A stretch of DNA of 64,000 nucleotides, from contig CM032668.1 in NCBI GenBank assembly GCA_019095985.1, forward strand, positions 19,269,856-19,333,855. The letters run 5' to 3'. Of this stretch, positions 10,657 to 22,745 are shown piece by piece (within the stretch, counting starts at the first letter, position 1; every line of letters begins with the position of its first letter). The DNA is from Streblospio benedicti (Eukaryota > Annelida > Polychaeta > Spionida > Spionidae). The position numbers were made by a program, and so were the translations under genes. The notes beneath the pieces were generated by a model. It ran no database searches. It was given only the letters and a program-made list of their open reading frames with translations, and was not told the origin of the DNA.

Positions 10657-13600
10657 TTGATAATACATTCTACTTCCACAATGAACCTATCTAGGGTAAA
10701 ATCACTGTATATTCTTATAATGACATTCACACTTCAAATTGCAAACAATGGCAATAGCATTTCTGAACAGTTTCATGATCATGTGGGAAACAATGTACAC
10801 TTTGGTGGCAAGGAATCACACTTGAATTGCTCAAATGATAATCAAATGAATGTACAAATTGATTACAGTACTTCTATTTTAGAAAATGAATACATCATTG
10901 GGTTCAAAAGTTACTTTTCAAAGGATGCACGCTATAGCTGCATTCATGCTGCTCTCCGCAAAGCTGATCTGTTACATCTAACTTGGGAAATATTACCTCA
11001 TCATGCCAAATTAAAAGGACATCCCGCAGATTTCGACGTGCTACGATTTATAAGCCAATGTAACAATGAAAGTTCAGTGAATATTGGAGCTATCTCTCAC
11101 CCCAACATAAAAAGAGTGACCCCTCATAAAATGGTATTAAGATCACTTAAGTATACACCAGAAGATGTAAGTGGTGAAAATGAGTTCATAGGAGACAGGT
11201 TTAAAACTAATGGACCTTGCAGAAAAGGAGATAAGGTTTGTGAAGAAAGTCAAAGAAAAAACTCTGCTGTTCAACGTACAAGCAGACGGTTAATGCGGTC
11301 ATTGCCAAATAGACAGATCACCAGTGCTCTTCAGGCTGAAGTTCTATGGGGTTTAGGATTTACTGGCGTGGGAATAAAAGTGGCAATATTTGACACCGGA
11401 TTGGTAGAGGATCATGCCCACTTCAAAAAAGGACGCATCAAAGATCGCACAGACTGGACCCTTGAAAAAACACTGGATGATGATCTTGGCCATGGTACAT
11501 TTGTGGCAGGCGTTATTGCGAGTCAGAAGGAATGCTTGGGATTTGCACCTGATGCGGATCTCTACATTTTCAGAGTGTTTACCAACAGTCAAGTCTCATA
11601 CACATCATGGTTTCTTGATGCTTTCAATTATGCTATTTTGAAGAAAGTCAATGTGCTTAATTTGAGCATCGGTGGACCTGACTTCATGGACCGTCCATTT
11701 GTTGATAAAGTGTGGGAACTAACAGCAAACAAAGTAGTGATGGTGTCTGCCATTGGTAACGACGGACCTCTGTATGGAACCCTCAACAATCCAGCAGACC
11801 AAATGGACGTCATAGGTGTGGGAGGTATCAACTTTGAACAACAAATTGCCAAATTTTCTTCGCGTGGCATGACTACATGGGAACTGCCTTCTGGATATGG
11901 ACGTCTCAAACCAGACATTGTCACTTATGGCTCATCGGTCAAAGGCTCAGCGTTAAAAAGCGGTTGTCGCTCTCTGTCGGGTACCAGTGTGGCTTCCCCT
12001 GTTGTGGCAGGAGCGGTGACATTATTGATGAGTGCTGTACTTAACAGAGCTAGCGTCGTGAATCCAGCCTCTGTGAAACAATCGTTGATGGCATCAGCTA
12101 GGAGATTGCCTGGTATCAATATGTTTGAACAAGGCCAAGGAAAACTTGATCTCATCAAAGCTTATCAGGTACTGCGGAACTATAAGCCACAAGCAAGCTT
12201 GTATCCCGCTTATATTGACCTCACTGAGTGTCCCTATATGTGGCCCTATTGCTCTCAGCCTATTTACTATGGAGGAATGCCCATCATTGTCAATGTCACC
12301 ATTCTCAATGGTATGGGTGTGACAGGCAGACTAAAAGAGAAGCCTGTGTGGGAGCCGTACACACCACAGTTTGGACATCAAATAGAGGTAGCATTCCAGT
12401 ATTCTGCCACATTGTGGCCCTGGACTGGCTATTTAGCTGTGAGTATTGCAGTGACCAAACAGGCAGAAAATTGGGAAGGCATTGCTCAGGGACAGGTGAC
12501 AGTTGTGATTGAGTCACCACCAGATGAGGATGAGAGTGAGCCTCGCATCAGCACAGTGAGCCTGCCAGTTAGGGCAAAAATCATCCCTACACCTCCACGA
12601 AACAAGCGTGTTTTATGGGACCAATTCCACAACCTGCGTTATCCGCCAGGGTACTTCCCTAGGGATAATCTGCGTATGAAAAATGATCCTCTAGACTGGA
12701 ATGGAGACCATATTCACACCAACTTCAAAGATATGTATCAACATTTGAGAAACCAAGGCTATTATGTTGAAGTGCTTGGGTCGTCGTTCATGTGTTTTAA
12801 TGCCAAGCAATATGGTACTTTGTTGATTGTAGACCCAGAAGAGGAGTACTTCCCACAGGAGATCGATAAGTTGAAGCGAGATATTGACAATGGCCTCTCT
12901 GTGATCATATTTGCTGATTGGTATAATGTATCTGTTATGAGGAAGGTGAGGTTCTATGATGAGAACACAAGACAATGGTGGATGCCTGACACTGGTGGAG
13001 CAAATATACCTGCACTGAATGAACTGATGGCCTCATGGGGTATGGCCTTTGGTGATGAGGTATTTGATGGGCATTTTACATTGGGGGATCACAACATGTA
13101 CTACGCTTCAGGCACAAATATTGCACGCTTCCCCAAAGACGGAATAGTCATAAGTGAAAAACTGAAAGATCAAGGTAATGAAGTTGTAAAAGGAGAGGCT
13201 TTGACCATCGACAATGTGCCAATATTGGGATTGTATGAGAAAGAAAAACAGGGTCGAATAGCACTTTATGGTGATTCTAACTGTCTGGATACAAGTCATA
13301 TGCAGAAAGACTGCTTTTGGCTTTTAGATGCACTTCTGGAGTTTACAGCTCATGGCAATGTAGCTCCATTACTTAGAGATAAGCAGAACCCAAATATTTT
13401 ACTTAACAGTCTAGACCTGCCCGAGCGTATGGATGGGAACCATCTCCATCGCTATTCCAAAGTTCTACAAAGAGACCAATTAGGCACACCACAGCCTAGA
13501 GCTTTACCCACATGTTCATCACAGGCTTGGGCACCATCTCGTCCTCTAAACATATCTGCTCCAACCAATCTATACAAGCATGTCAAACTTCTTTCGTTGG

Positions 13601-13875
13601 TTATGGATCCACCAATGCCCATTCTTCCACGAGGTGATGATGATCTGGGAGAGGCAGATTTAGATGGTCTGCCATGGGGAGACCTCTCAGCAGCTGGAGT
13701 GCCTAGGACTAGTTCCCAACTTACTGCTCACTATTTTCCCATTAATATTGCTTTCTTGGGTACGGCATTAGTGCTGGTGTTTTTAATCATTCACATGTAC
13801 AAGACTAGGGCAAAAATAAGAAGGAAAAAGCCACGACTTCGCAAAGTCCACCATCCTGTAACTTACGGAGTTTAA
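10657..13875 (+). CDS. MBTPS1: Membrane-bound transcription factor site-1 protease
   Basis: Golgi subtilisin/kexin-family protease that makes the first luminal cut in SREBP and ATF6 and processes GlcNAc-1-phosphotransferase precursor and other cargo (family knowledge). The single 1072-codon frame is close in length to human MBTPS1 (1052) and matches it throughout by eye. Seen: an N-terminal hydrophobic leader, propeptide with autoprocessing-like RRLMR at ~210, catalytic Asp246 in AIFDTG, His279 in [10 protein letters not shown], oxyanion Asn368 in AIGNDG and Ser444 in SGTSVASP, then conserved [29 protein letters not shown] and DSNCLD blocks, one membrane span at about 1026-1048 and a basic cytosolic tail ([11 protein letters not shown]). 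Met9 (10681) would place the leader directly at the N-terminus and may be the true start. Every catalytic residue is kept. Human MBTPS1 has more than 20 exons; this copy has none interrupted, so retroposition is inferred. No poly(A) tail or target duplication is obvious. Confidence 0.96.
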   Translation: MIIHSTSTMNLSRVKSLYILIMTFTLQIANNGNSISEQFHDHVGNNVHFGGKESHLNCSNDNQMNVQIDYSTSILENEYIIGFKSYFSKDARYSCIHAALRKADLLHLTWEILPHHAKLKGHPADFDVLRFISQCNNESSVNIGAISHPNIKRVTPHKMVLRSLKYTPEDVSGENEFIGDRFKTNGPCRKGDKVCEESQRKNSAVQRTSRRLMRSLPNRQITSALQAEVLWGLGFTGVGIKVAIFDTGLVEDHAHFKKGRIKDRTDWTLEKTLDDDLGHGTFVAGVIASQKECLGFAPDADLYIFRVFTNSQVSYTSWFLDAFNYAILKKVNVLNLSIGGPDFMDRPFVDKVWELTANKVVMVSAIGNDGPLYGTLNNPADQMDVIGVGGINFEQQIAKFSSRGMTTWELPSGYGRLKPDIVTYGSSVKGSALKSGCRSLSGTSVASPVVAGAVTLLMSAVLNRASVVNPASVKQSLMASARRLPGINMFEQGQGKLDLIKAYQVLRNYKPQASLYPAYIDLTECPYMWPYCSQPIYYGGMPIIVNVTILNGMGVTGRLKEKPVWEPYTPQFGHQIEVAFQYSATLWPWTGYLAVSIAVTKQAENWEGIAQGQVTVVIESPPDEDESEPRISTVSLPVRAKIIPTPPRNKRVLWDQFHNLRYPPGYFPRDNLRMKNDPLDWNGDHIHTNFKDMYQHLRNQGYYVEVLGSSFMCFNAKQYGTLLIVDPEEEYFPQEIDKLKRDIDNGLSVIIFADWYNVSVMRKVRFYDENTRQWWMPDTGGANIPALNELMASWGMAFGDEVFDGHFTLGDHNMYYASGTNIARFPKDGIVISEKLKDQGNEVVKGEALTIDNVPILGLYEKEKQGRIALYGDSNCLDTSHMQKDCFWLLDALLEFTAHGNVAPLLRDKQNPNILLNSLDLPERMDGNHLHRYSKVLQRDQLGTPQPRALPTCSSQAWAPSRPLNISAPTNLYKHVKLLSLVMDPPMPILPRGDDDLGEADLDGLPWGDLSAAGVPRTSSQLTAHYFPINIAFLGTALVLVFLIIHMYKTRAKIRRKKPRLRKVHHPVTYGV

Positions 13876-14939
13876 GTCCCAGGAGTGTAATTCTAATAGA
13901 GTAGTATTTATTGTTTAATGATATAAAAGTTAGATTCACTTGAAGGATGATCCATTGATTCATTTATAAAGAAAATGTCTTATGTGTGATTGAAATGGTT
14001 ATAATTTTTTTTAATCTTCTGGAGTGGAACGCTTGTAGAATGAGTTGGGTTTGACTGGTTATAAAGCACCTGCTGAAGTGTATGCCACATTTACGAATCA
14101 GCAGTTTAATCTATCAAAAGATGTATAGCGTTAATGTATATATTTATATTCAGTGAGGAAGTGATCTACTTAGTATATGTTTGTTTGTTTTGTTTTTTGA
14201 ATATTCAAAATACTTGTAGATCATGTAACTATTAAATATTGTGAAAATATCTACACCAAAATGAGACAGAAATGATCAACTTGCAGTTATTTCTTATGAA
14301 TTTGTGTTGTTATGTCCAAAATATAATAAGGATCAATATTAATTTTACTCAGGTCAGAAAGTTGTATGTTGTAACAATAATCATGCAATCATTCTGTTAT
14401 ATTTCTTTTTACATGACATATATTGAAAATTGTCTCTATATCTGTAACTTTTGACAATAATGTGTGTTCACAACTTCATACTATATACATATTACTGTAT
14501 TGAATGCATGACAAATACTGAATAGATGATAACCTTTGAAGGACAATATTTACCATTGATTATCAGCTATTTTGTTTGCTCGAAATAAAGGTATCAAAAT
14601 ATATATATATTTTTTTCAATACTGGGTAGAAACCATATATACACTAGCTACTTAAAACCATAATCATTCATGAGCAGCAACTGAGCAGGATTATCAATAA
14701 TGTTTTAAGATCTAGTGATTATGTCTTGCTTGGTCTGAAAAGTTTTTTGACAATTTATTTTGATATATTACTTTTGAGTAACAATATCTGATTTTATCCA
14801 CTGTACTCTATATGATAGAATTTTTGTAAAGTTAACCATCCATCCAATACATACAGCATTCGTAAGTTCCAATATGCATTCTTAACAAATTTAGATGATA
14901 ATCATGTCATGTAAGACATCCTTATGCTTTAATTTATTT
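13876..14939. other. 3' flank of MBTPS1, no further gene
   Basis: AT-rich 3' UTR and spacer. An AATAAA at 14584-14589 is a possible poly(A) signal. No other features are recognised. Confidence 0.4.
14584..14589 (+). terminator. Candidate poly(A) signal of MBTPS1
   Basis: AATAAA about 0.7 kb downstream of the stop codon, followed by a TA-rich run. Unverified. Confidence 0.3.
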
Positions 14940-15058
14940 GTAATTTTGAAAACATTATAACTCAAACTTTCAGTTTCTTAGACAACACACATTGATAAGG
15001 TTTCTGCCGGTGTGGCTTCTTGTGTGAATGGTCAAATCGCTTTTTTTTAAATAAACCT
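14940..15058 (-). pseudogene. C2H2 zinc-finger fragment, 3' half of split gene
   Basis: The minus strand reads KKSDLTIHTRSHTGR, i.e. the second half of a Kruppel finger (F-x5-L-x2-H-x3-H and the HTG linker). A frame change then leads to KPYQC, the start of a next finger, and decay. The 5' half of such a finger, ending at the matching residue, lies at 20667-20915 on the same strand. Confidence 0.6.
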
Positions 15059-16099
15059 TAAATTTATAGTAAAGTAACAAGTAACAGATGTAATCGGCCG
15101 GCTCCATATACCCCCCCCCCCCCCCCCCCCCCCCCCCAAGGAGTTTTCACAAACATGTTTTTTTGTACGTTATACTACTCTCAAGGAAAAATAATGTTTG
15201 CCAAAACAGGGGTCACCGGGTCAAAATTTCATAAAATTGCATTTATCTCGATAGATAACAAATCTAGAGTAAAAACTTGTATTGACCTTAGATAGGAACA
15301 TGTGTATGTGGAATCCAAATGAAACATCAGATTTGACCTTTGAACTCTCCTTCAAGGTCAAACAGGTGTCATCCTGGTCAAAATTTTATAAAATTGCATT
15401 TATCTCGATTAATAACGAATTTAGAGTAAAAACTTGTACTGACTTTAGATAGGAACATGTGTATGTGGAATCCAAATTGAACATAACATTTGACCTTTGA
15501 CCTACGCTGTAAGGTGACATTAGTAGGTCAATTTCATGAATTTGTTCATTTTTCCGATTACGAAAGAAATGAGCAGCTTTGAAGTATCATTTGTTAATAA
15601 TCCACGATAAATTAGTTTTATTGATATAAGCATTTGTATTCTATAATATAAGTATTTGTTTTCTAGATTAGGATTACTTTTATGTTTTATTTTGATTAAT
15701 ACTTTATTAACTAATCATGCAAAAATACACGCCATGGTTATCACAGAGAATGCTACAGCAAATTCACAAATCTCACATATTTAAAAGCAGCTATTAAAAG
15801 GAAATCACATCTAGAGGTTGAACTAAGAAATTGATGATAAACCATTTTGGACTAAAGTTAATTCTTTAAACACCCAATCATGTCTACTCTGACCATATTC
15901 AAAAAGAGAAGCCATTGAAACTGCCTTTGAATATGTTTCATCAGATCACAGAAAACTTGAGGATGTTGGATTTTTAGTGAATGGTACCATAAAAGATAAA
16001 TCTTGACCTACTAAGGTTCCTCCACAGCCTGTGTACTTGTCCTGTAATTACAAGTACTTAGATATTTGCAAAAAGGATTTTATATCATTTATGAAGTAA

Positions 16100-17334
16100 G
16101 GGAACGATCATAAATAATGATACCGAAGGGGGGGGGGGGGTCGTCCAAAAAGGTGGAGGGGTCATCCAACTTTTCTGATTCCTTTTGGGGGGGTTGCCTA
16201 ACTTTATTATGAAGCTACACTTTTTTTTAAATATATTCTTTTAGCAATCGTCCAGAAATGCAATGACTATATTGATGACTTTTGCTTCGATTATTTCATA
16301 TTATATATGATTATTAAGACTGTAAAAAAGCAAAATATAACATAAATGTTTGTATAAAACATATTTATTCATGAATGAGTGGAACAGCAGTCAGAAATGT
16401 GTTGACTTTTTCAAATGTTGTTTCAACAATAACATTTCTTTTTACGAGTGGTGTTGAAGCTCGTATCAAGTGTATATCTCAACCTGGTTTTGCATCTAAT
16501 ATGCAATTTAACACAGTGTGTAAGTTTTGACACGTAGTTTTACTGAACATGTTTGATAGTGTATCCTGTCCAATGGCCAAACTCTATTATGTTGTTAACT
16601 TTGCTGTTATGTACTATATCAGGCCCGTAGCAAGCGGTGGGGCCAGTGGGTCACGTGCCCCCTCTCTTTTTTTCCAGATTTTGGTCTGAAATAGAGAAAA
16701 TATTAAAAAGTGCAACCCTCACTTTTTTGGGAAAAAAATCTTTATTTGGCTTGAAAATGCACCAGAATTGCTCTCAGAGAGTCTCCAATTTTCAAAATTT
16801 TCCCAGAGGGAAAACCACCCTGGACGCCCCTCAAATGTGCTAGGATCGACACAGACGCTCGCGCCATCATTTTTACTGCAAAAATTAAAATTTTCCGGAC
16901 CCCTTTAGGTTTGGCTTCACCACGTTTCAGCTCACATCAATATGTTTCTGTGCCCCCTCACTTTTCTAACCCTTGCTACAGGCCTGCATATAAATAGCTG
17001 TATGAATGTTTACAGTCAATAAACCAACTGCATTGCCTCCTTATCTCAAGTAATTCATTATAAATAAATGAATAATTAAATAAAAATATATACAAATATA
17101 TATTCCCACACCAGTCATTTACTGATTATATATATACATACACTTTTAAATCAATGGACCAAATTAAGACAGTTCAAAGCTTTAGCAGGGGTGCGGGGGT
17201 CACTCAACTTTTTAAAATGCTGATTGGGGGGTCGGGTAAAATTATTTATCTAAAAGTGGGAGGCCACTGAACTTTTTCTTCGAGCCCCCAAAAATGGACG
17301 ACCCCCGTCGGTATCGTTATTTATGATCGTTCCC
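16100..17334. mobile_element. Harbinger/ISL2EU-like element, second copy
   Basis: Ends GGGAACGATCATAAATAATGA and, inverted, TATCGTTATTTATGATCGTTCCC match those of 5107-5812. Flanks TAA (16097-16099) and TAT (17335-17337) are compatible with a decayed TWA duplication. Subterminal poly(G)/poly(C) runs and GTCGTCCA phrases recur at both ends. Non-coding; it hosts the hAT MITE at 16620-16986. Confidence 0.65.
16620..16986. mobile_element. hAT-type MITE
   Basis: Terminal inverted repeats CAGGCCCGTAGCAAG and CTTGCTACAGGCCTG, 367 bp apart end to end. The CAGGCCCGTAGC start is shared with the hAT element at 17899, so this is probably its non-autonomous relative. The interior contains CCCCCTCACTTTT phrases on both sides. 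No intact 8-bp target duplication is visible. Confidence 0.65.
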
Positions 17335-17898
17335 TATGTAAATCACTTACATTCAATTATGCAAATGTAGAGAGAAACTAAGTGCTGAACAACGTTGATC
17401 ATTTGTAAAAAGATATCTTGTGTGTCATGTACATTTCCGTTTTGCCTTGAACATATTTTTCTATGACTGGCAACTAGAACAGAATATATAGATATATTGG
17501 AATTAATTGACTTGCTGTAAGTATTGACATCAGAGGATTGTTTTCCCAAGTTTATAGGACTATATCACATAGCCCCTGCCAGGACTTAAACCTTCGACCC
17601 TTACCACTGTGGCAACTATTCACAAAGCACTTAAGGCAGACCACCCGGGTCGGTTTTGATGTCCGAGTGGTCCACTGCGGCAGATATACCTGTCTTACAG
17701 TACAATTGAATAAAGATCCAACATCCTCAAGTTTTCTGTAAGAATGAAGCATATTCATCGGCAGTTTAAATGGCTTCATTTTTGACCAGCTCACTTCTAT
17801 GATCTTCCATGAATATTTCATGTGTACTTCTACATTCCTCATGGTATTTGGCTTCTCTTGCCTTCAAATCTACATCTATCACTTTACACAGTATCTTT

Positions 17899-19500
17899 CA
17901 GGCCCGTAGCTACTATGAGGCAATTGAGGTGGATGCCTCGTCGCTATTAGCTTCTGCCTCGTCGCCTCGTCGCTTTATCTGATTTGCCTCAATTCTTTAA
18001 AAATTCCACCACAAGAATAATTTTATGGCAGAAATTATTAAATCTTGATAAGTGGAACGATAACAAACTATTTTGATTAATATCAAAATAATATTATATT
18101 GCTTTCACATCTTTTCACTTCTCAGTTTCCATTGTGATAAAGAATACTGAGTACATTATGATATGTAATTTCTGTTATTTTGTTAGTTTTAATGCAATAG
18201 GTGTGTATTATATATATTACACACATATAGTGGATCAAAACTTACAGTTATTTTGTTACTTATAATGCAAGAGGTGTGTATTTTATATACACACCTATTG
18301 CATTAACACTAAGAAAATGACATGATGGTCTTTCTGAATTTTTTATTCACAATTCTGATTAAATGCTCACAAGTGTCCTCTTACTAAACTTTCCATATTG
18401 ATTTTTTAAAAGTAACAGTAATTTTTATCAGCAATTTCGAACCCTTTGCTTCCGTACCTTTGTTATGATCACCTCATTACACTAGGCTACTTTTACATCT
18501 GCATTGGGCACTGCCACATTAAAGGATCACAGCTTTGTATTGCAAGGAAAAATAGACATGAGTAACGAAGCACTTGTGCATATTTCCACTGTTTCAAGCT
18601 CACAATTCTCTTCAGATGCTACATCATACATTCACAGTTTGGAGCAATTCAGTTTCATATATGCTGCAGTAATTAGCCAGTATTTACTAGCATTTGTCAG
18701 GCCACTTAGTGTAGCATTGCAATCTACAGCATGCAATCTGGTCGATGCACATGAAAGTGCTCAGGAATTGATCAGTACAATCCGCATCCTTCGAGGCAAT
18801 GCTGATGTGCAGCAGAAATTGTTTGACCGTGTTGCAAGTGTTGCAAACAAAATTGGTGTAGTTCCATCACATCCAAGGAGGGCAGGAAGGCAACTGCACA
18901 GAGCAAATGCAGTTGCAGCAGAAGATATGGTTGAAAGCCACTTCAAAGTTAATTACTTTCTTCCATTTGTGGATCATATTCTTTCTCACCTTCAGGAGCG
19001 ATTTCTAGCTGAAATAAAAACATGTGTTGCTCGTGGCATACCTCATACCTGCCATCCTCGAAAAAATAACAGCTGAAAATGTGGACTCTCTAGTTCAAGA
19101 ATTCGATGATGACTTGCCTGCTCCTACAGAAATTGAACAGGAAATACTGAGATGGCGAGGCAAATGGAACTCTGTGTGCAGTAAACCAGACACTCTTAGA
19201 TGCAGTGAACAGTTGCAATGAGACATATTTCCCTAACATTGCTTCCATGCTGACAATGTTCCTCACCCTGCCTGTTGGGTCATGTTCCTGTGAGAGATCA
19301 TTCAGTGCACTTAGGCGTTTGAAGACATGGACTAGGAGTTTCATGGGAGAAAGCTGCATGAATGGATAACAGCACTTCTTTACATGCACAGAAATGCACC
19401 ATTTGTGAAGAACCTAAAGCCACTCGATTTGCTGAAAACATTGGATGGAAGCAAGGAATGCAGAATTGCACTGGCATTCCAGTAGTCAGAATGTGATAAT
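17899..19500 (+). mobile_element. hAT transposon remnant (ZMYM1/PRKRIR-like transposase)
   Basis: Starts with the hAT-type terminus CAGGCCCGTAGCTA at 17899. A frame from about 18504 to 19076 reads like the ribonuclease-H-like core of hAT transposases of the ZMYM1 / 52-kDa-repressor type (LISTIRILRGNAD, HFKVNYFLPFVDHIL, LQERF). After a frameshift near 19050 the text continues in another frame (LPAPTEIEQEILRWRGKW), and the C-terminal dimerisation block LTLPVGSCSCERSFSALRR is found near 19260, again in a different frame. The N-terminal zinc finger and a right terminus were not found. The copy is dead, with at least two frame changes. Confidence 0.75.
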
Positions 19501-20321
19501 AGTTGATTGTCATGACAATTTATGTTTGCAATAGCTAGTTATCTCAGGTCACAATGTAACTTTTGCCAGTGAAATCGTTTTTGTAAGTTTGATAGGAAAG
19601 TCGAACTTGAATCTGATAAATTATCTATTTTGAAAGATTGCATACTTCTAAAATGTATGATGCATGATTTTATATTGGCCTTGTTTCTTGTTTTGAATTG
19701 CTTCTCAGATTTCATTTTCACTGATTTTTCCATTATTTAGCAACGACTATTGTATTATGAAGATGTATTAAATTTGTTTCTCTAATATCATGGATTATTA
19801 ACAAATAATACTTCAAAGGTGCTTATTTCTTTCGTAAATGGAAATATTAACAAAATTCCTGAAATTGACCTACTAATGTAACCTTGCAGTAGAGGGCAAA
19901 GGTCAAATGTTATGTTTAATTTGGATTCCACATACATACTAAAGTCAATACAAGTTTTTACACTAAATTCGTTATTAATCAAGATGAATGCAATTTTATC
20001 AAATTTTTACCACGATGACCCCTGTTTGACCTTGAAGGAGAGGTCGAAGGTCAAATCTGATGTTTCATTTGGATTCCACATACACATGTTCCTACCTATG
20101 GTCAATACAAGTTTTTACTCTAGATTTGTTATTTATCGAGATAAATGCAATTTTATGAAACTTTGACCCAATGACCCCTGTTTGACCCCGAAAAATATAT
20201 TTCGCCATCAAATATTTTTGGCGAACATCATTTTTCCATAAGAGTAGTATCTAAACGTCCAAAAAAAACATGTTTGCAAAAACTCCTTGTGGGGGGGGGG
20301 AGTATTTCTATACGGAGCCCG

Positions 20322-20666
20322 CGGACTAATGATAGGTGAAGGATAGGATGTGGAATGGAAGCAGAGATAATTGATTGGAGTAGGAAAATAGGTGTATGTG
20401 TGATGTAGATATGTCTCTCAAAGCAAGGAGTGGTTGACGTCTATTGATATGATATGATATTTTGGCTTAGAGATGGTTTAAAATTTGATTGGCATTGATA
20501 TTTGTTTTTCTGCTATTCTATATTTTTGGAACTGACATTTTGAAAATTTTAATTTTAATTTGATAAGGAAACTGTTAGTATCAAAAACATGTTAAAAGAG
20601 TAAAGTAAATAAAATTTGGACCAACATAAATTTAATTTTAATTTAATTTAGAGTGTGTTAAAGCAG
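20322..20666. other. Spacer, no gene seen
   Basis: AT-rich sequence between the long-arm transposon and the zinc-finger fragment, with short GATATGATAT and TTTAATTTTAATTT repeats. Part may belong to the insertion that split the zinc-finger gene. Confidence 0.35.
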
Positions 20667-20915
20667 CTAAAGTAGAACGAAGAACAAAATAAAAATTCTT
20701 TTAAACCACTTGCCACATTCACTACAATCATGCATCTTGTTGTAAGTTCTTACATGGGATTTCAAATTTGATTGCAGACTAAATTTTTCATCCCTTATAC
20801 CAGTACTGCTACACTGAAATTCATTGTTAGTGGCTTCTCTAGATGAGTTAATCTCTTCACATTGTTCAACCAATAAAACACCACTACTCTGGATCTCTGT
20901 TTTGCTATCCATCAT
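20667..20915 (-). pseudogene. C2H2 zinc-finger gene, 5' portion
   Basis: An 82-codon frame with a start methionine, an acidic/polar N-terminal stretch (MMDSKTEIQSS...CEEINSS), a degenerate first finger (LQSNLKSHVRT) and the first half of a second finger (HDCSECGKWFKR) before the text turns into low-complexity IFILFFVLL. The missing half of the finger is found at 14940-15058 on the same strand, so the gene seems to have been cut by a ~5.6-kb insertion. No GT donor is visible at the break, which argues against a normal intron. Confidence 0.6.
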
Positions 20916-21050
20916 AAATTTTTTATCATGTGTAAAGACACACTATTTATGTTGTTGTTTTTTATAAACAGACACCTAGACTAGCTATGTCATAACAAAC
21001 ACCTAGACTAGCTATGTCATAGTTAGAAAGCATTGTAAAAAAAAATCTAG

Positions 21051-22520
21051 GAAATATCAAGTGACTTTTATTTTCTAATTTTCGAAAATCAACATTAAAC
21101 ATGAATTAATCTTAACTAAATATTACAAATACATCTTAATCTTAACTAAATATTACAAATACATCCAAGCTTAAATGCATAGTTCTGTATGCTCATATTC
21201 AGTTTCTTGTTCAGAATGCAAAACACAATTTTTCATATATCAGATTGATAGTCTATATTTCCACATCTCAATATACACACACAAAAATGTTGTAAGAAAT
21301 ATCAAGTGACTTTTATTTTCTAATTTTTGAAAAATCATAATCTTCAACATTAAACATGAATTAATCTTAACTAAATATTACAAATACATCCTAATCTTAA
21401 CTAAATATTACAAATACATCCAAGCTTTTTAAAATGCATAGTTCTGTATGCTCATATTCAGTTTCTTGTTCAGAATGCAAAACACAATTTTTCATATATC
21501 AGATTGATAGTCTATATTTCCACATCTCAATATACACACAAAAAAATGTAGGAAATATCAAGTGACTTTTATTTTCTAATTTTCAAAAAATCATAATCTT
21601 CAACATCAAACATGAATTAATCTTAACTAAATATTACAAATATATCCTAATCTTAACTAAATATTACAAATACATCCAAGCTTAAATGCATAGTTAGTTC
21701 TGTATGCTCATATTCAGTTTCTTGTTCAGGATGCAAAACACAATTTTTCATATATCAGATTGATAGTCTATATTTCCACATCTCAATATACACACACAAA
21801 AATGTTGTAAGAAATATCAAGTGACTTTTATTTTCTAATTTTTGAAAAATCATAATCTTCAACATTAAACATGAATTAATCTTAACTAAATATTACAAAT
21901 ACATCTTAATCTTAACTAAATATTACAAATACATCCAAGCTTTTTAAAATGCATAGTTCTGTATGCTCATATTCAGTTTCTTGTTCAGGATGCAAAACAC
22001 AATTTTTTCATATATCAGATTGATAGTCTATATTTCCACATCTCAATATACACACACAAAAATGTTGTAAAAATATCAAGTGACTTTTTATTTTCTAATT
22101 TTTGAAAAAATCATAATCTTCAACATTAAACATGAATTAATCTTAACTAAATTTACAAAATACAAATCTTAACTAAATATTACAAATACATCTTTTTAAA
22201 ATGCATAGTTCTGTATGCTCATATTCAGTTTCTTGTTCAGAATGCAAAACACAATTTTTCATATATCAGATTGATAGTCTATATTTCCACATCCCAATAT
22301 ACACACACACAAAAATGTAGGAAATATCAAGTGACTTCTACTGTCTAATTTTCGAAAAATCATAATCTTCAACATCAAACATGAATTAATCTTAACTAAA
22401 TATTACAAATACATCCTAATCTTAACTAAATATTACAAATACATCCAAGCTTAAATGCATAGTTCTGTATGCTCATATTCAGTTTCTTGTTCAGAATGCA
22501 AAACACAATTTTTCATATAT
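21051..22520. repeat. ~255-bp satellite array, six copies
   Basis: Units start with GAAATATCAAGTGACTT at about 21051, 21296, 21552, 21811, 22070 and 22321, giving 245-259-bp spacing. The last unit is shorter and ends near 22520. Each unit includes a doubled TCTTAACTAAATATTACAAA segment, CATAGTTCTGTATGCTCAT and CAGATTGATAGTCTATATTT. Copies differ at only a few positions. The array lies directly 3' of STK31 and could include its downstream UTR, but it has no coding potential. Confidence 0.9.
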
Positions 22521-22745
22521 CAGCAGAGTCAAGTTTGTAAAGACTAGAATTGTGGATTTGATCTTCATGCACTACCTTTAACTATTACATGTAGGTACAT
22601 TATTATGTGAGAATATCACATCAACAGTTAATAAGAAAAAATAAAAGTTATTTACAAAAATAAAACCATCTCAACATGTATTGTATAAAAGTTAAAAAAA
22701 AAAGATTTATACAATTATCTCTCGTAAAATCAATCCTTGATATCT
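22521..22745. other. 3' flank of STK31
   Basis: Presumed 3' UTR of the minus-strand STK31 gene; AT-rich, no exact AATAAA on the minus strand was picked out. Confidence 0.35.

Larger units (their letters stand above)
15099..20321. mobile_element. Composite transposon with ~520-bp inverted arms
   Basis: The left arm (about 15099-15625) and right arm (about 19785-20321, inverted) start with GGCTCC(A/G)TATA, run through a poly(C) tract, AAGGAGTTTT and CAAACATG, and stay alignable at roughly 85-90% identity. Each arm holds two ~140-bp tandem units sharing ATAAAATTGCATTTATCTCG and TAGAGTAAAAACTTGTA. The interior carries a Harbinger-like element (16100-17334), a hAT MITE and a broken hAT transposase. 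No clean target duplication was found. I do not recognise a transposase proper to the long arms, so this may be a foldback-type non-autonomous element that became a landing site. Confidence 0.7.

Noticed and set aside
11353-13299. Overlapping frames inside MBTPS1
   Set aside because: Shadows of the protease frame; no independent homology.
21051-22520. Regular repeats resembling a CRISPR array
   Set aside because: Units are ~255 bp and almost identical along their whole length, with no short repeat/unique spacer pattern, in a eukaryotic setting.
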